Below, piece by piece: positions 45,271 to 55,062 of a stretch of 64,000 nucleotides of DNA (positions are counted from its first letter, which is position 1; every line of letters begins with the position of its first letter). Under the pieces are notes generated by a model, which was not told where the DNA came from, searched no databases, and was given only the letters and a program-made list of their open reading frames with translations. The DNA comes from CAVVGZ01 sp963747965 (GTDB lineage Bacteria; Chloroflexota; Anaerolineae; Anaerolineales; Anaerolineaceae): NCBI GenBank assembly GCA_963747965.1, contig CAVVGZ010000007.1, positions 248,001 through 312,000 on the forward strand, in the 5' to 3' direction. A program made the translations under genes and the position numbers.

Positions 45271-46734
45271 GTGAACCAGAAGATTTATAAACAGGTTCTG
45301 GATTATTCCTGGGCTCTTTTAGTACTGTTATTACCAATTACCAGTATGCCGATAATTGTCCGGATAGCAGGCTCGAATACGGTTGGAGCGTTATCGGGCA
45401 TTTTGTTGTTCATCCTGCTCGTCATTTGGTTTATACCAAATTTATTTAATGGTGGAAAAATTTCCAGGCAATTCATGCCTCTATTGGTATTCACCATTGC
45501 AGCAATTATCTCTACACTGATTGCATCATTTTCCCCGGTACCGCTTTACAAGGAATTTAGTTCAGTTAATAATGAAATATCCAGCCTTATCACATTATTT
45601 ATCGGTATTGCATTTTATCTGATCACTTCTACCTGGATAAAAGATCAATCTGGATTAAGTAAAACATTACGGTATCTCAACTGGGGTGGGTTAGTCCTGC
45701 TGGTCATTGCTGGAATCCAGGCCTTATCCTGGTATACACTCGGTGGATACCCAGAATGGCTGAGAGATTTTCATAACATTTACTCCGTAGGACCGTTGTT
45801 TCGCCAACGTCCGACAGGAATGAGTTATGAACCATCCTGGCTTGCCAATCAATTGAATATGTTATACCTGCCATACTGGCTTGCTGCAACAATAAAAGGG
45901 TATTCGTCCCATAATTGGAGAATAAGAAAAATCTCATTAGAGAATCTGCTGTTATTTGGCGGGGTAATTATCTTGACACTTACTCTGTCCCGGGTAGGAA
46001 TGATTGCTTTTTTCCTTATGTTGGTCTATCTACTCGGAATATTGGGGATGAAGGTGTTCGCCTGGGGAAATCAAATATTTATGCGAGACAAACCAAATGA
46101 TCCGAATCATGGGAATATCAACCGGATATTATCCCTGGTTCTCATTTCGACAATATTCATCATTGTGATTGCCATGATTCTTTTTGTTGTTGGTTATGGA
46201 TTGAGTCAAGTGGATAGGCGCATGGCACAAATCTTTCAATTTTCCCCTTTCCAGGAGAATGCATTTCTTAAATATGCAGAAAATTTGGATTTTGGATCGC
46301 GAATCATCTATTGGGAAGCAGGTTGGCGGGTCTTCAATAAATTTCCATTCATTGGGGTTGGATTGGGCAATACCGGTTTTTATTTCCCCGAGAATATTCC
46401 CAGTTATGGCTGGAAATTAATGGAAGTACGGGAATTTATTTTTAGATTAGATATACTACCGAATCTCAAGAGTATATGGGTACGAATTCTTGCTGAATGT
46501 GGTATAACGGGGTTTATTTTATTCTTGTCATGGCTCTATGTTCTCTGGCAGGCAAGCAGATTCCTGGTAAAACAGCGTTTTCCGCTTCAGGAATCCATAG
46601 GATTGGCAGGCCAATTCACCATGATTGCATTAATCGCTGAAGGATTCTCCTTGGATTCATTTGCCATGCCCTACTTATGGATATCTCTTGGAATAGTAAC
46701 CGCCTGTTCTTCCTGGGTTTTAACCATTGAATAA
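45271..46734 (+). CDS. O-antigen polymerase/ligase-like (Wzy/WaaL) membrane protein
   Basis: A 487-residue polytopic protein with about 11-12 hydrophobic segments and a large loop carrying the Wzy_C-like features RPTGMSYEPSWLANQLNMLY and FIGVGLGNTGFYFPE. Members polymerise or ligate lipid-linked glycans outside the membrane. The GTG start follows AAGGAG. Its neighbour upstream is the chain-length protein, so together they form a Wzx/Wzy-type export step, though no flippase is in the window. Confidence 0.85.
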   Translation: MNQKIYKQVLDYSWALLVLLLPITSMPIIVRIAGSNTVGALSGILLFILLVIWFIPNLFNGGKISRQFMPLLVFTIAAIISTLIASFSPVPLYKEFSSVNNEISSLITLFIGIAFYLITSTWIKDQSGLSKTLRYLNWGGLVLLVIAGIQALSWYTLGGYPEWLRDFHNIYSVGPLFRQRPTGMSYEPSWLANQLNMLYLPYWLAATIKGYSSHNWRIRKISLENLLLFGGVIILTLTLSRVGMIAFFLMLVYLLGILGMKVFAWGNQIFMRDKPNDPNHGNINRILSLVLISTIFIIVIAMILFVVGYGLSQVDRRMAQIFQFSPFQENAFLKYAENLDFGSRIIYWEAGWRVFNKFPFIGVGLGNTGFYFPENIPSYGWKLMEVREFIFRLDILPNLKSIWVRILAECGITGFILFLSWLYVLWQASRFLVKQRFPLQESIGLAGQFTMIALIAEGFSLDSFAMPYLWISLGIVTACSSWVLTIE

Positions 46735-46749
46735 GGAATACGAATAAAT

Positions 46750-48732
46750 ATGAAATGGATATTAGCCATATTGGTAATGCTGTTAATCTGCTGCTGCAGC
46801 ATTTTTATTTTAGTCACACTGATCGGGGGGATTGGTTTGTTCAACATAGGAGAAGCTGATCAAACACCCATTAATCCGATTGTAGATATAGAACTACCAT
46901 CCAATACGGATGTAATAAATCCGAAGGCATATGAGACAGAAGAGACATTAAGTCTTATGACTGTCCCCGAAAATGATCCGCTGGAGCTGGCATCCCGGCT
47001 TCTAGGGAAAAATAATATCCCAAGGACATTGGAAACCAATCCGGTTCAATATGATATTGGGATGGCAGAGGATTTCTGGGTTACCAATACAGATACAAAT
47101 CTGAGCTCTACAGTAAATGCCGTTCTTGAGTACAAAACGGAGAGTGTCTATTTCTGGGTGGATCAAAATATTAGGTTATCCGTAGATGATAAGGCGTCTA
47201 TCAAGAATCTGGTGGACACATTTGAAAGCCAAATTATTCCAAAAAACCGTCAATTTTTTGGCACCGAATGGACTCCGGGAGTAGATAATGATGAACATCT
47301 TTTTATTCTTTATGCCAAAGGGCTTGGAAACAGTATTGCAGGGTATTTTTCATCCACCGACTCGATTCATCCGCTCGCACACGAATATTCCAATGCCCAT
47401 GAAATGTTTATGCTCAGCGCCGATAACACCGAACTAGATGAGGCATTTACGTATGGCGTATTAGCCCATGAATATCAACATATGATTCATTGGAATGGTG
47501 ACAGGAATGAAGAATCCTGGTTAAATGAAGGATTTTCCGAACTGGCTGCCTTCTTAAATTCTTACTATTTAGGCGGCTTTGACTATTATTTTATTAATGA
47601 TCCCGATATTCAGTTGACTGATTGGCCAAATGACCAATATAAAACTACTCCCCATTATGGTGCTTCGTTCTTATTTTTAAATTATTTTCTAAATCGATTT
47701 GGTGATGAAGCGACACAAGCTCTGGTTTCGAATGATGAAAATGGAATGGATAGTGTAGATATTGTCTTAAATGATCTTGAAATTGTTGATCAGATATCCA
47801 ACGAGAAAATCACCGCCAATGATGTTTTTGCCGACTGGGTTGTGGCTTCATATTTGAAAGATGAATCCATTGGGGACGGCCGGTATACCTATAATAATTA
47901 TCCCGATGCACCCCGTGCGTCTCCAACTGAAAAAATCAATAAATGTCCTGTTGATTGGCAGGAAAGAACCGTAAACCAGTATGGAGTAGATTATCTACAG
48001 TTTGACTGTAATGGTGATTTTACCCTTAAACTTAAAGGAAATCCGGAGGTGAAGGTTTTACCGGAAGATAGCCAAGCCGGAGATTACGGTTTTTGGTCGA
48101 ATAAGGGGGATGAATCCGATATGACATTGACCAAGATGTTCGATTTTTCAAATGTCGATGGTCCGATCACTTATAGATATAAAACCTGGTATGACCTGGA
48201 GAAAGATTATGATTATCTTTACCTGCTTGTGTCTGAAAATGGGGAGGATTGGACAATACTAACTACCCCATCGGGTACTCCAGAAGATCCTTCCGGGAAT
48301 AGCTTCGGCTGGGGATACAACGGAGAAAGCGGCGGATGGATTACTGAGGAGATTGATCTATCCCGCTTTGCAGGCAAGAAGTTATATATCCGGTATGAGT
48401 ATATTACCGATGCTGCGGTTAATGGCGAAGGATTCTATCTGAATGATATTGAAATTCCAGAGATTGGATACACGGAAAATTTTGAAAATGGGGATGGTGA
48501 GTGGCAGGCGGAAGGATTTGTAAATATTTATAACCGCATCCCCCAGTCTTTCATCATTTCTGTTATATATGAGGGTGATCAAACCGAAGTTACCCGGTAC
48601 CAGATGGCTGCAGGGGAACAATTAGAAATCCCGCTGACATTTGGGGGGGATATTAAAAATATTATCCTGGCTGTTAGCGGAACCACACGGCATACAAGAA
48701 CACCGGCAACATATTACTTTCGCGTTGAATAA
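46750..48732 (+). CDS. Secreted zinc metallopeptidase, gluzincin type
   Basis: A 660-residue exported protein with an N-terminal membrane/signal segment (LLICCCSIFILVTLIGGIGL). The zinc site is HEYQHMIHWNGDRNEESWLN with the downstream Glu in NEGFSELAAF, similar to M30/hyicolysin-like and immune-inhibitor-A-like peptidases. The C-terminal ~250 residues form beta-rich domains (DYLYLLVSENGEDWTILTTP, GKKLYIRYEYITDAAVNGEG) as in immune inhibitor A. It follows the Wzy-like gene by 15 bases, so it is probably cotranscribed with the polysaccharide genes, an odd pairing. Confidence 0.85.
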   Translation: MKWILAILVMLLICCCSIFILVTLIGGIGLFNIGEADQTPINPIVDIELPSNTDVINPKAYETEETLSLMTVPENDPLELASRLLGKNNIPRTLETNPVQYDIGMAEDFWVTNTDTNLSSTVNAVLEYKTESVYFWVDQNIRLSVDDKASIKNLVDTFESQIIPKNRQFFGTEWTPGVDNDEHLFILYAKGLGNSIAGYFSSTDSIHPLAHEYSNAHEMFMLSADNTELDEAFTYGVLAHEYQHMIHWNGDRNEESWLNEGFSELAAFLNSYYLGGFDYYFINDPDIQLTDWPNDQYKTTPHYGASFLFLNYFLNRFGDEATQALVSNDENGMDSVDIVLNDLEIVDQISNEKITANDVFADWVVASYLKDESIGDGRYTYNNYPDAPRASPTEKINKCPVDWQERTVNQYGVDYLQFDCNGDFTLKLKGNPEVKVLPEDSQAGDYGFWSNKGDESDMTLTKMFDFSNVDGPITYRYKTWYDLEKDYDYLYLLVSENGEDWTILTTPSGTPEDPSGNSFGWGYNGESGGWITEEIDLSRFAGKKLYIRYEYITDAAVNGEGFYLNDIEIPEIGYTENFENGDGEWQAEGFVNIYNRIPQSFIISVIYEGDQTEVTRYQMAAGEQLEIPLTFGGDIKNIILAVSGTTRHTRTPATYYFRVE

Positions 48733-48776
48733 TTATTAAACAAGGAATTAATGATTTCCCCCTGAATTTAACATGA

Positions 48777-48800
48777 CTACCCATCCCCAGGGATGGGTAG
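48777..48800. terminator. Hairpin between convergent genes
   Basis: Arms CTACCCATCC (48777-48786) and GGATGGGTAG (48791-48800) around a 4-base loop, lying between the peptidase and the YtxH gene. There is no T-run on either side, so termination would be weak or factor-dependent. Confidence 0.5.
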
Positions 48801-48824
48801 TATCAGTAACCATCAATAAATATA

Positions 48825-49040
48825 TTATTTTGCCCCGCTTCTCAATCTCTTTAATTCGTCCTCCAATTCCTGCCTGCGCTCCTGCGCAACAGATTCAAGG
48901 TTGCTTTGAAAATTTTCCATTGAACCTCTAAGTTGGGAGCGGATATTTTCGCCACTTGCAGGGGTAAATAATAATACAAGTACTGCTCCTGTTAATCCAC
49001 CAAGTATGATACCGCTCAAGAGATAAGATGCTGTTCTCAT
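48825..49040 (-). CDS. YtxH-like small membrane protein
   Basis: A 71-residue protein with one N-terminal membrane helix (LLSGIILGGLTGAVLVLLFT), the PASGENIRSQLR motif and a coiled-coil tail (ESVAQERRQELEDELKRLRS). This is the YtxH/gas-vesicle-like small stress protein family. The function is unknown. An AGGAGG-like site precedes the ATG. Confidence 0.85.
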   Translation of the reverse strand: MRTASYLLSGIILGGLTGAVLVLLFTPASGENIRSQLRGSMENFQSNLESVAQERRQELEDELKRLRSGAK

Positions 49041-49128
49041 TCTAATCCTCCTAATAGATTTCTAAAATATATTATATAAAAAATTCCAGTTTTAAGGAAA
49101 TTTCGGATTTTTGACTCTTATGAATTAT

Positions 49129-49314
49129 TCATATTGTATGATCAAGTGCTAAACGTAACCGTTTAATTCCATAAGTACCTGCGATACAACCCGCGGTCGA
49201 ATATCCAAAAATGGAATCAAGAATCAGAAATCGGATGATTTGCGTATAGGTATATCTTGATGGATTAGTGGATAATAACCATGAGGGAAAGGCTGCATTA
49301 AAATAATTCTCAAT
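49129..49314 (-). pseudogene. Possible short coding remnant in the YtxH-TgpA gap
   Basis: The ~400-base gap before the transglutaminase gene contains a 61-codon minus-strand frame (SWLLSTNPSRYTYTQIIRFL, DSIFGYSTAGCIAGTYGIKR) of protein-like character but with no ATG, GTG or TTG start. It may be a truncated small membrane protein. The rest of the gap is AT-rich and holds nothing I can identify. Confidence 0.25.
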
Positions 49315-49447
49315 TTAAAATTAGCTTAAACAGCGGTACAAGTTAAATTAAATTAGATTTAAAATATCAGAATTAGTGTATTATGAAATAGCCTTAAGTA
49401 AAACCCTGTCGGGTCGTTGAATAGAATTATATGATTTGCTGAACAAA

Positions 49448-51764
49448 ATGAAGACTTACAATAACCGTTATTGGGATGTTTTATCCCTTGTTTTATTATT
49501 CGGCGTGCTCTCCATTTCATCATACAGGCTGGAAATAACCGACTGGGCAGAATCACTTTATTTAATAGGTTATTTAGTTTTAACAGGGTACATACTTGGT
49601 GTCTTCCTAGGAAAATCTAGAGTAATTTCCTGGTTTGCCGTATTACTCGGTTTGAGTTTAGGGATAATCCTGCTTCCATGGCTGCTCGGACAAATTCTGA
49701 GCAGTAATCCGGATTATTTAGAAAAAGTAATTATCCTAATCAACCGCTTGGAGATTGCTTTAACAGATTTTTTAAACAACCGTCCAGTCAGTGACACATT
49801 ATTATTCATATTTGTGATGTCGATTTTGTACTGGACTGTAAGTTTTCTTGCAGGTTATGAATTAGTCCGCAGAGCCAATCCCTGGATTCCAGTAAGTATC
49901 TCCAGTTTTATCTATTTGGTAATTAACCATTATGATTCAACTCTGGAATACAGAAATTTCTATACGTTTCTGCTTATCTTTTTTATCCTCATACTTTGGG
50001 GAAGATTATTCTTTATTGACAGCCGCGAATTTTGGAAACAGAAAGGCATAAAAGTTGAATATGAAACAGGGTATGGACACTTTAAGGACGACACTGGTAA
50101 CTGCAATAATACTGGTTGTTACAGTTTGGAATATACCCTTTGTTATTCAACTTTTTTCAACAAACTCCCCGGTTCAGGAATCCATGGTACGGGGATGGGA
50201 GAATATTAGGGAGAGGTTTTCAAATGCTTTTGTAGGCTTAAATTACCCTGACCTAACTGCAAGTGACTTTTACCGAAGTGGTTTATCCCTGGGGTCAAGG
50301 ACTGTGACCAGCGCACAACCAGTATTCGAAGTAAAGGTGGACTCAGATGGAATAAATAAAATGCGCTATTATTGGCATGGATATAGCTATGATACTTACT
50401 TGGACGGCAGATGGGTCAATTTGCATGATACAAAAGCAATGAGTGTTCCTTCAGATTGGCCAGTAGAGACAACCGATTGGAAAAACCGCCATGAGGTTGA
50501 TTTCGAATTTTCCGTTGATTCTCCACTGCTGTTTACGTTTTATTCCCCCGATCGAATAATTTATATCGATCAACCAAGCGAAATCGTTCTTGATAAGAGA
50601 TTTCTCGAAAATATTAATCTAATAGCTGTTCTGGCAAATCCTGCGTTACACCGCGGAGAAAAATACAGGACTGTATCCTTAATTAGTACACCAACGGAAC
50701 GAGAATTAAGAACCAGCGGGGAGAATTATCCGAAAGATATTCGGGACCGTTATTTACAGCTTCCAGAAAATTTCTCTAAGAACATTATTCGCCTAGCAGC
50801 AGAGATAACAAAAGGTGAAAAAAATGCTTACGATAAAACAAATGCAATCACCAGTTACTTGAGATCCAATATCCAATATTCGGATTCACTGCCGCCAAAA
50901 CCTGCGGGAAGAGATGTGCTGGAATGGATCATATTTGACCATAAAGAAGGATTCTGTAATTATTATGCTTCCCTGGAAGTCTTGATGCTGCGTTCAATCG
51001 GTATTCCGGCAAGACTTGCAGTAGGGTATGCAGAAGGGACAGAGCAAAAAGGAGGCGATTCCTACCAAGTATTAAAGAATGATAGCCATGCGTGGCCTGA
51101 AGTATTCTTCCCTGATTATGGGTGGATTGAATTTGAACCAACGGCTGCTCAACCCCCGCTCAATTACCCATCCGGTGATTTTTCCCTGGATGAAAATCCA
51201 AATCCAAATATCAATTCCTCAGACCTATCGTCGGATAGTATTGGGTTAGGGCGGTTGGACCAAGAAGAAGAGGAATTTTTCATGCTGGATGAAGCGCCTT
51301 CCAATCAAATAAATCCGGTTCAAGTATTTATCCTTTTTGTCATTTTTATGGTTATAGTGGGTCTTGGGATATTCCTATATAAAAGGATTCAGAAATCACC
51401 ATCCCTGCCATTTATTATGATTCGAAAATCTATAACAAATCTCGGATTACATGTACCAGATTGGCTGGATTATCTTGCAGTAATGACCCAGATAACCCCC
51501 GTTGAGCAATACTATCTAAAAATACTATGGTTGGAAAAACTACTCAAGGTCCAACTAAAAGAAGGTTGGTCACCTGCCGAGAGGATTGCAGCGCTTTCAT
51601 CAGTATATCCATCTATTTCATTACAAAGTGAAGTTTTGTTAGAAGAATATCAAAAAAAGTTGTACAGTCAATCCGATGAGGATTCAACCAGGGCGTATGA
51701 AGCTTACCAAATATTGTCACGGTTCCTGGTTAATGCCTGGTTCCGGAAACTTCTAAAAAAATGA
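49448..51764 (+). pseudogene. TgpA-like membrane transglutaminase, split by one frameshift
   Basis: The first frame (49448-50209) gives five to six membrane helices (LSLVLLFGVLSISSYRLEI and on). The second (from about 50073) gives one more helix (VTAIILVVTVWNIPFVIQLF), an extracellular transglutaminase-like domain and a C-terminal DUF4129-type tail (GWSPAERIAALSSVYP). The Cys-His-Asp triad is intact: EGFCNYYASLEVLMLRSIG, DSHAWPEVFFPDYGWIEFEP. Deleting one G from GGG at 50069-50071 makes one continuous TgpA-type protein. TgpA genes usually accompany MoxR and DUF58 genes, which here lie 17 kb away. Expression needs the frame to be restored, so it is either broken or a sequence error. Confidence 0.85.
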
Positions 51765-51822
51765 TAATCTACGGGGTTAGCCGGAAGCAGGTGTGTAATA
51801 TATCCCCGCCAGGATTTCTTTT

Positions 51823-52923
51823 TTAGCAATCCCAAACACCGCCAACAATAGCTAATAACTGTTGAAAACCAATCATAATAGATCCAGTTTCTATATACTC
51901 ATCGACGGTATGCATTCTTCCACCATGAGTCAATCCGATGCAGATTGCGGGTAATCCTCTACTCAGGGGAATGTTCGCATCTGTTGATGCAATTCCCAGG
52001 ATAGGAAGTTCTCCAAGTCTTTCCAAAGAATCCGCGGCAAGCCGGACGAGAGGATGTGATTCGGGAATTGAACCGGAAGGTCTATCACCGATGCTGATAA
52101 TTTCGGTTTTTATGAGATCACTTTGATGTGATTTGGTAAGAGAAGTAATTAATTCATCCGTATCCCTAAGGGATTCTTGAGTCACCGACCGCAAATCAAC
52201 CTCAATAATAGCGATAGATGCAATTGAGTTTACTGTTGTCCCTCCACGGATAGTGCCAACATTTAGTGAAACCGCGGATTTTTCAAGTAACGGTAAATCA
52301 TTTAGGGATGTAATCAACCGGGCAATCTCGTGTATTGCTGAAGGCGTCCCATAGTTTTCCCACGAGTGTCCTCCAGGTGTGCGAAATGTTATGCGGTACC
52401 GCTTAACCCCAAGACCGGCGTGGTAAATACGGCCTAATCCCAATCCTTCCAGGATGATGTAGGCAAGTGCTTGATCCTCCATTTTTTCGACAATCTCAAC
52501 CATACCTCTGAGATTGCCCAAGCCCTCTTCACCAACATTGGCAATGAACCAGATTCCCCCAGGTAATATTGTTTTATATTTTACAAGGTGCTTTAATAAT
52601 CCAATCATCACCGCTGCTGCCAATGCATTATCGCCGATTCCAGGCCCAATCATCCTTGTGCCTATTGTTTTCAATGGCATGGGATAGTCCAGCTCATGGA
52701 CAGTATCGATGTGGGCGCTGATTATCAATGGTTTTGCTGATCCGCCCGGTAAAAAACCCCAAACATTCCCAATCCGATCAATTTGGACATCATTGAGCCC
52801 GAATTTTGTAAATTGGTCAGCTATAAACAGGCCACGTTTTTGCTCATTACCCGTTGGTGATGGAATTTGCTGGATTTGAGCTGCGAGATGAAGGATAAAT
52901 CCCAGGTTTTTTTTCACGGTCAA
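51823..52923 (-). CDS. M20/M42-type metallopeptidase
   Basis: A 366-residue di-zinc peptidase of the M20/PepT-like group: ISAHIDTVHELD (metal His-Asp), GPGIGDNALAAAVMIGLL (bridging Asp), NVGEEGLGNLRGMVEI (catalytic Glu-Glu) and a dimerisation domain (SVSLNVGTIRGGTTVNSIAS). The conserved C-terminal metal His is in LTHGGRMHTVDEYIE. It cuts a short peptide or deacylates an amino acid; the substrate is unknown. The start is TTG 52923 or GTG 52917, just after the PfkB stop, so they form an operon. Confidence 0.9.
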   Translation of the reverse strand: MTVKKNLGFILHLAAQIQQIPSPTGNEQKRGLFIADQFTKFGLNDVQIDRIGNVWGFLPGGSAKPLIISAHIDTVHELDYPMPLKTIGTRMIGPGIGDNALAAAVMIGLLKHLVKYKTILPGGIWFIANVGEEGLGNLRGMVEIVEKMEDQALAYIILEGLGLGRIYHAGLGVKRYRITFRTPGGHSWENYGTPSAIHEIARLITSLNDLPLLEKSAVSLNVGTIRGGTTVNSIASIAIIEVDLRSVTQESLRDTDELITSLTKSHQSDLIKTEIISIGDRPSGSIPESHPLVRLAADSLERLGELPILGIASTDANIPLSRGLPAICIGLTHGGRMHTVDEYIETGSIMIGFQQLLAIVGGVWDC

Positions 52924-52926
52924 TGA

Positions 52927-53976
52927 TTATAGCTTCTGTACGAGATCACGAATCCGACTTAAACGAGCCTCAGGGAGACCTTTTAGACAATTTAATGCAT
53001 AAAATGGAGTATTCCCTTCACCCACCAGAGAGCCAGAAATACTACCAAATAACGCTGCCTCCAATGGATCATAGTTTCTCCTGAAACCTGCCAGAAATCC
53101 ACCTGAAATGGCATCCCCAACGCCAGTACCATTAATTATTCTGGTTGGATAAAGTGGCACCTGCCATTTTTTATTCCCTTTATGGTCATAAATTAACTGG
53201 CTGCCTGATTGAGATTTTATTAAAACAATTTCGCAGCCAAGGTCAGAAATTTTTTCAGCCATTTCCCATAAATCATTTAATCGGGTTGAGAATAACTTCC
53301 TGATTTTTATTTCATCTGTTATGAAAACAGTCAGTCCATTAATAATACTTGGTAATTCATCCAAAAAAATGGAATCCATTATCCCTGCAGACGATTCCAA
53401 TAAAATACTGGTAATCTTATTATTCCTGGATATGGATAGAAGTGTCGTCTGGCTTATTGAATCGAGTGAACCAATAAGAATTGCAGAAGCCTCCAAATAA
53501 TCCGATGGGAAATCACCAGGCATCAATGTGGTTTTATGTACGTTCTGGATGTTCTTGTCGGGAGCAAATGGGTTCGTATATCCAAGGAGTGCTGTTGGAA
53601 ATGTATAGCCATAATGAATAAAGTATGTGACCGGATTATCATGGATTCCTGAAATGAGATTTTGATGGGCGGTAAACAAGCGGTGGTCAATTGCCATGGG
53701 AAGGATTTTAATGCCGCGAATGTCAAATCCACATGATTCAATTTCAGTCAGCCAATCATGGGGATAGTTCTCGCCCACCCGGCTGATTAACCCTGCGTCC
53801 GTTTCCCAAATTCTATAGCCAATCGATGAATAGAGGAGATTGCCCCCCGGAATATCAAGCCGTGCCTTTCCATCCGCACTGATATTAAATTCACGGAATA
53901 ATTGCCCGGCAATGATTGACCTGATAAATGAGCTTGGGGACACGTTCAGGATTATAACATTGCCATAAAAATACAT
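52927..53976 (-). CDS. PfkB-family carbohydrate kinase
   Basis: A 349-residue ribokinase-fold protein. The C-terminal signature is RIINGTGVGDAISGGFLAGF, where the usual GAGD is GVGD with the catalytic Asp present. The N-terminal substrate lid is SADGKARLDIPGGNLLYSSI. It probably phosphorylates a sugar or nucleoside; the first ~12 residues are atypical. AAGGATC precedes the ATG. It is 3 bases upstream of the peptidase gene. Confidence 0.85.
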   Translation of the reverse strand: MYFYGNVIILNVSPSSFIRSIIAGQLFREFNISADGKARLDIPGGNLLYSSIGYRIWETDAGLISRVGENYPHDWLTEIESCGFDIRGIKILPMAIDHRLFTAHQNLISGIHDNPVTYFIHYGYTFPTALLGYTNPFAPDKNIQNVHKTTLMPGDFPSDYLEASAILIGSLDSISQTTLLSISRNNKITSILLESSAGIMDSIFLDELPSIINGLTVFITDEIKIRKLFSTRLNDLWEMAEKISDLGCEIVLIKSQSGSQLIYDHKGNKKWQVPLYPTRIINGTGVGDAISGGFLAGFRRNYDPLEAALFGSISGSLVGEGNTPFYALNCLKGLPEARLSRIRDLVQKL

Positions 53977-54071
53977 AAGATCCTTTGTAAAAAAAATGGA
54001 TCTTATGTATTCAATTTGGATAAAGAAATATTATTGTGGAGTCCCCAAACCTTCTGAAGATTCCGTAATGC

Positions 54072-54260
54072 TTACTCGGAAATCAATTTCAACATGCCAA
54101 GGATTCCCAGACCTAATTTCACTCCCTCGCCAGGAGTCATTAATTGTGTTGAATTTTCGTCTTTGGCTCTTTTTATCAATAAATATGCAGCCAAAATTCC
54201 AGTTGCGGCTCCAATAGCAGCTCCTAAAATGATTAGTTTTCTACTATCCATTTGGTCCAT
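54072..54260 (-). CDS. Small single-helix membrane protein
   Basis: A 62-residue protein with one membrane segment (KLIILGAAIGAATGILAAYL) and a basic stretch after it. Unknown function; the glycine-rich helix resembles YtxH-type proteins. The ATG at 54260 has GGAG seven bases upstream and lies inside the end of the preceding gene (17-base overlap), so translation is probably coupled. Confidence 0.65.
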   Translation of the reverse strand: MDQMDSRKLIILGAAIGAATGILAAYLLIKRAKDENSTQLMTPGEGVKLGLGILGMLKLISE

Positions 54261-54723
54261 TTTGATCTCCGGCTCCAATTGATTTAATCCTAGATTTCGG
54301 TGGAAATATACTTCTCATAACTGCATAACGAATTTTAATTTGGATAATGGGATTAATCGATTTATCAGCGAAGTTTGTAATCAAGGTGAATAGTTGGTTT
54401 ATATAAATATCCCCAATTTTTAAATATACAGGGAGAACACTTAACCCTTTCGATAAACCAAAAATCGATCCAAATAAGAGACCCATCAAAAAAATGCACC
54501 CTATCATGCAGGGAATTAGTAAAATAATTATCGATATGCTTGCCCAATATGATAAATCCCTGATTGCTGATCCACTGCTTGTACCAATAATCAGAATGAT
54601 GGCAATTCCAATAACGATGATACATGCAATCGCAAGCGGGAGTCCCACCTGCCAGTTAATTTGATTTCTGTGAGATTTGAAAAAAGGGTCTTGCTTATAA
54701 TCTATATCGAGGTTAATTTTCAT
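54244..54723 (-). CDS. Hypothetical membrane protein
   Basis: A 159-residue protein with two clear membrane helices (GLPLAIACIIVIGIAIILII and ISIIILLIPCMIGCIFLMGL) followed by an amphipathic C-terminal half rich in basic residues. I do not recognise the family. It pairs with the small single-helix gene that overlaps its end, and the two may form one complex. Confidence 0.7.
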   Translation of the reverse strand: MKINLDIDYKQDPFFKSHRNQINWQVGLPLAIACIIVIGIAIILIIGTSSGSAIRDLSYWASISIIILLIPCMIGCIFLMGLLFGSIFGLSKGLSVLPVYLKIGDIYINQLFTLITNFADKSINPIIQIKIRYAVMRSIFPPKSRIKSIGAGDQNGPNG

Positions 54724-54745
54724 TTACATTATTTTAGCATGGATT

Positions 54746-55019
54746 TTATTGGAATTTCGCCTTATACAATTCTGGATTTTTCTTTTTCACAATGACCATT
54801 AAAGATTGCCGGTATGAATTTAATTCTAATGAGACCCCCGCCTGGTTTTTTTCCACTGCGGTTTTTGCGACAGCATAGGATTCTTCTACAAATACCCCAA
54901 AGATTTTGTAGTAACAACCTCATGTTTCTGGTTTTGTTATTCAACCGGTGGTAAGCGAGCGCCTCTTCTTTTTCAAATGGGTTCTCATGATCTCTGATAA
55001 TTGGTGAACCTAAAATCAC
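54746..55019 (-). pseudogene. Small unrecognised gene broken by a frameshift
   Basis: One frame begins with GTG 55019 (ENPFEKEEALAYHRLNNKTR) and loses protein character after about 54918. The next frame then reads well (YYKIFGVFVEESYAVAKTAV, SLELNSYRQSLMVIVKKKNP) to a stop at 54746. Removing one base near 54910-54917 joins them into ~90 residues (RNMRLYYKIFG). No ribosome-binding site is seen, so the N-terminus may also be lost. Family unknown. Confidence 0.5.
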
Positions 55020-55062
55020 GTATATATCAATAATCGGAATATTTCTTCAAAATCGGAATGAA

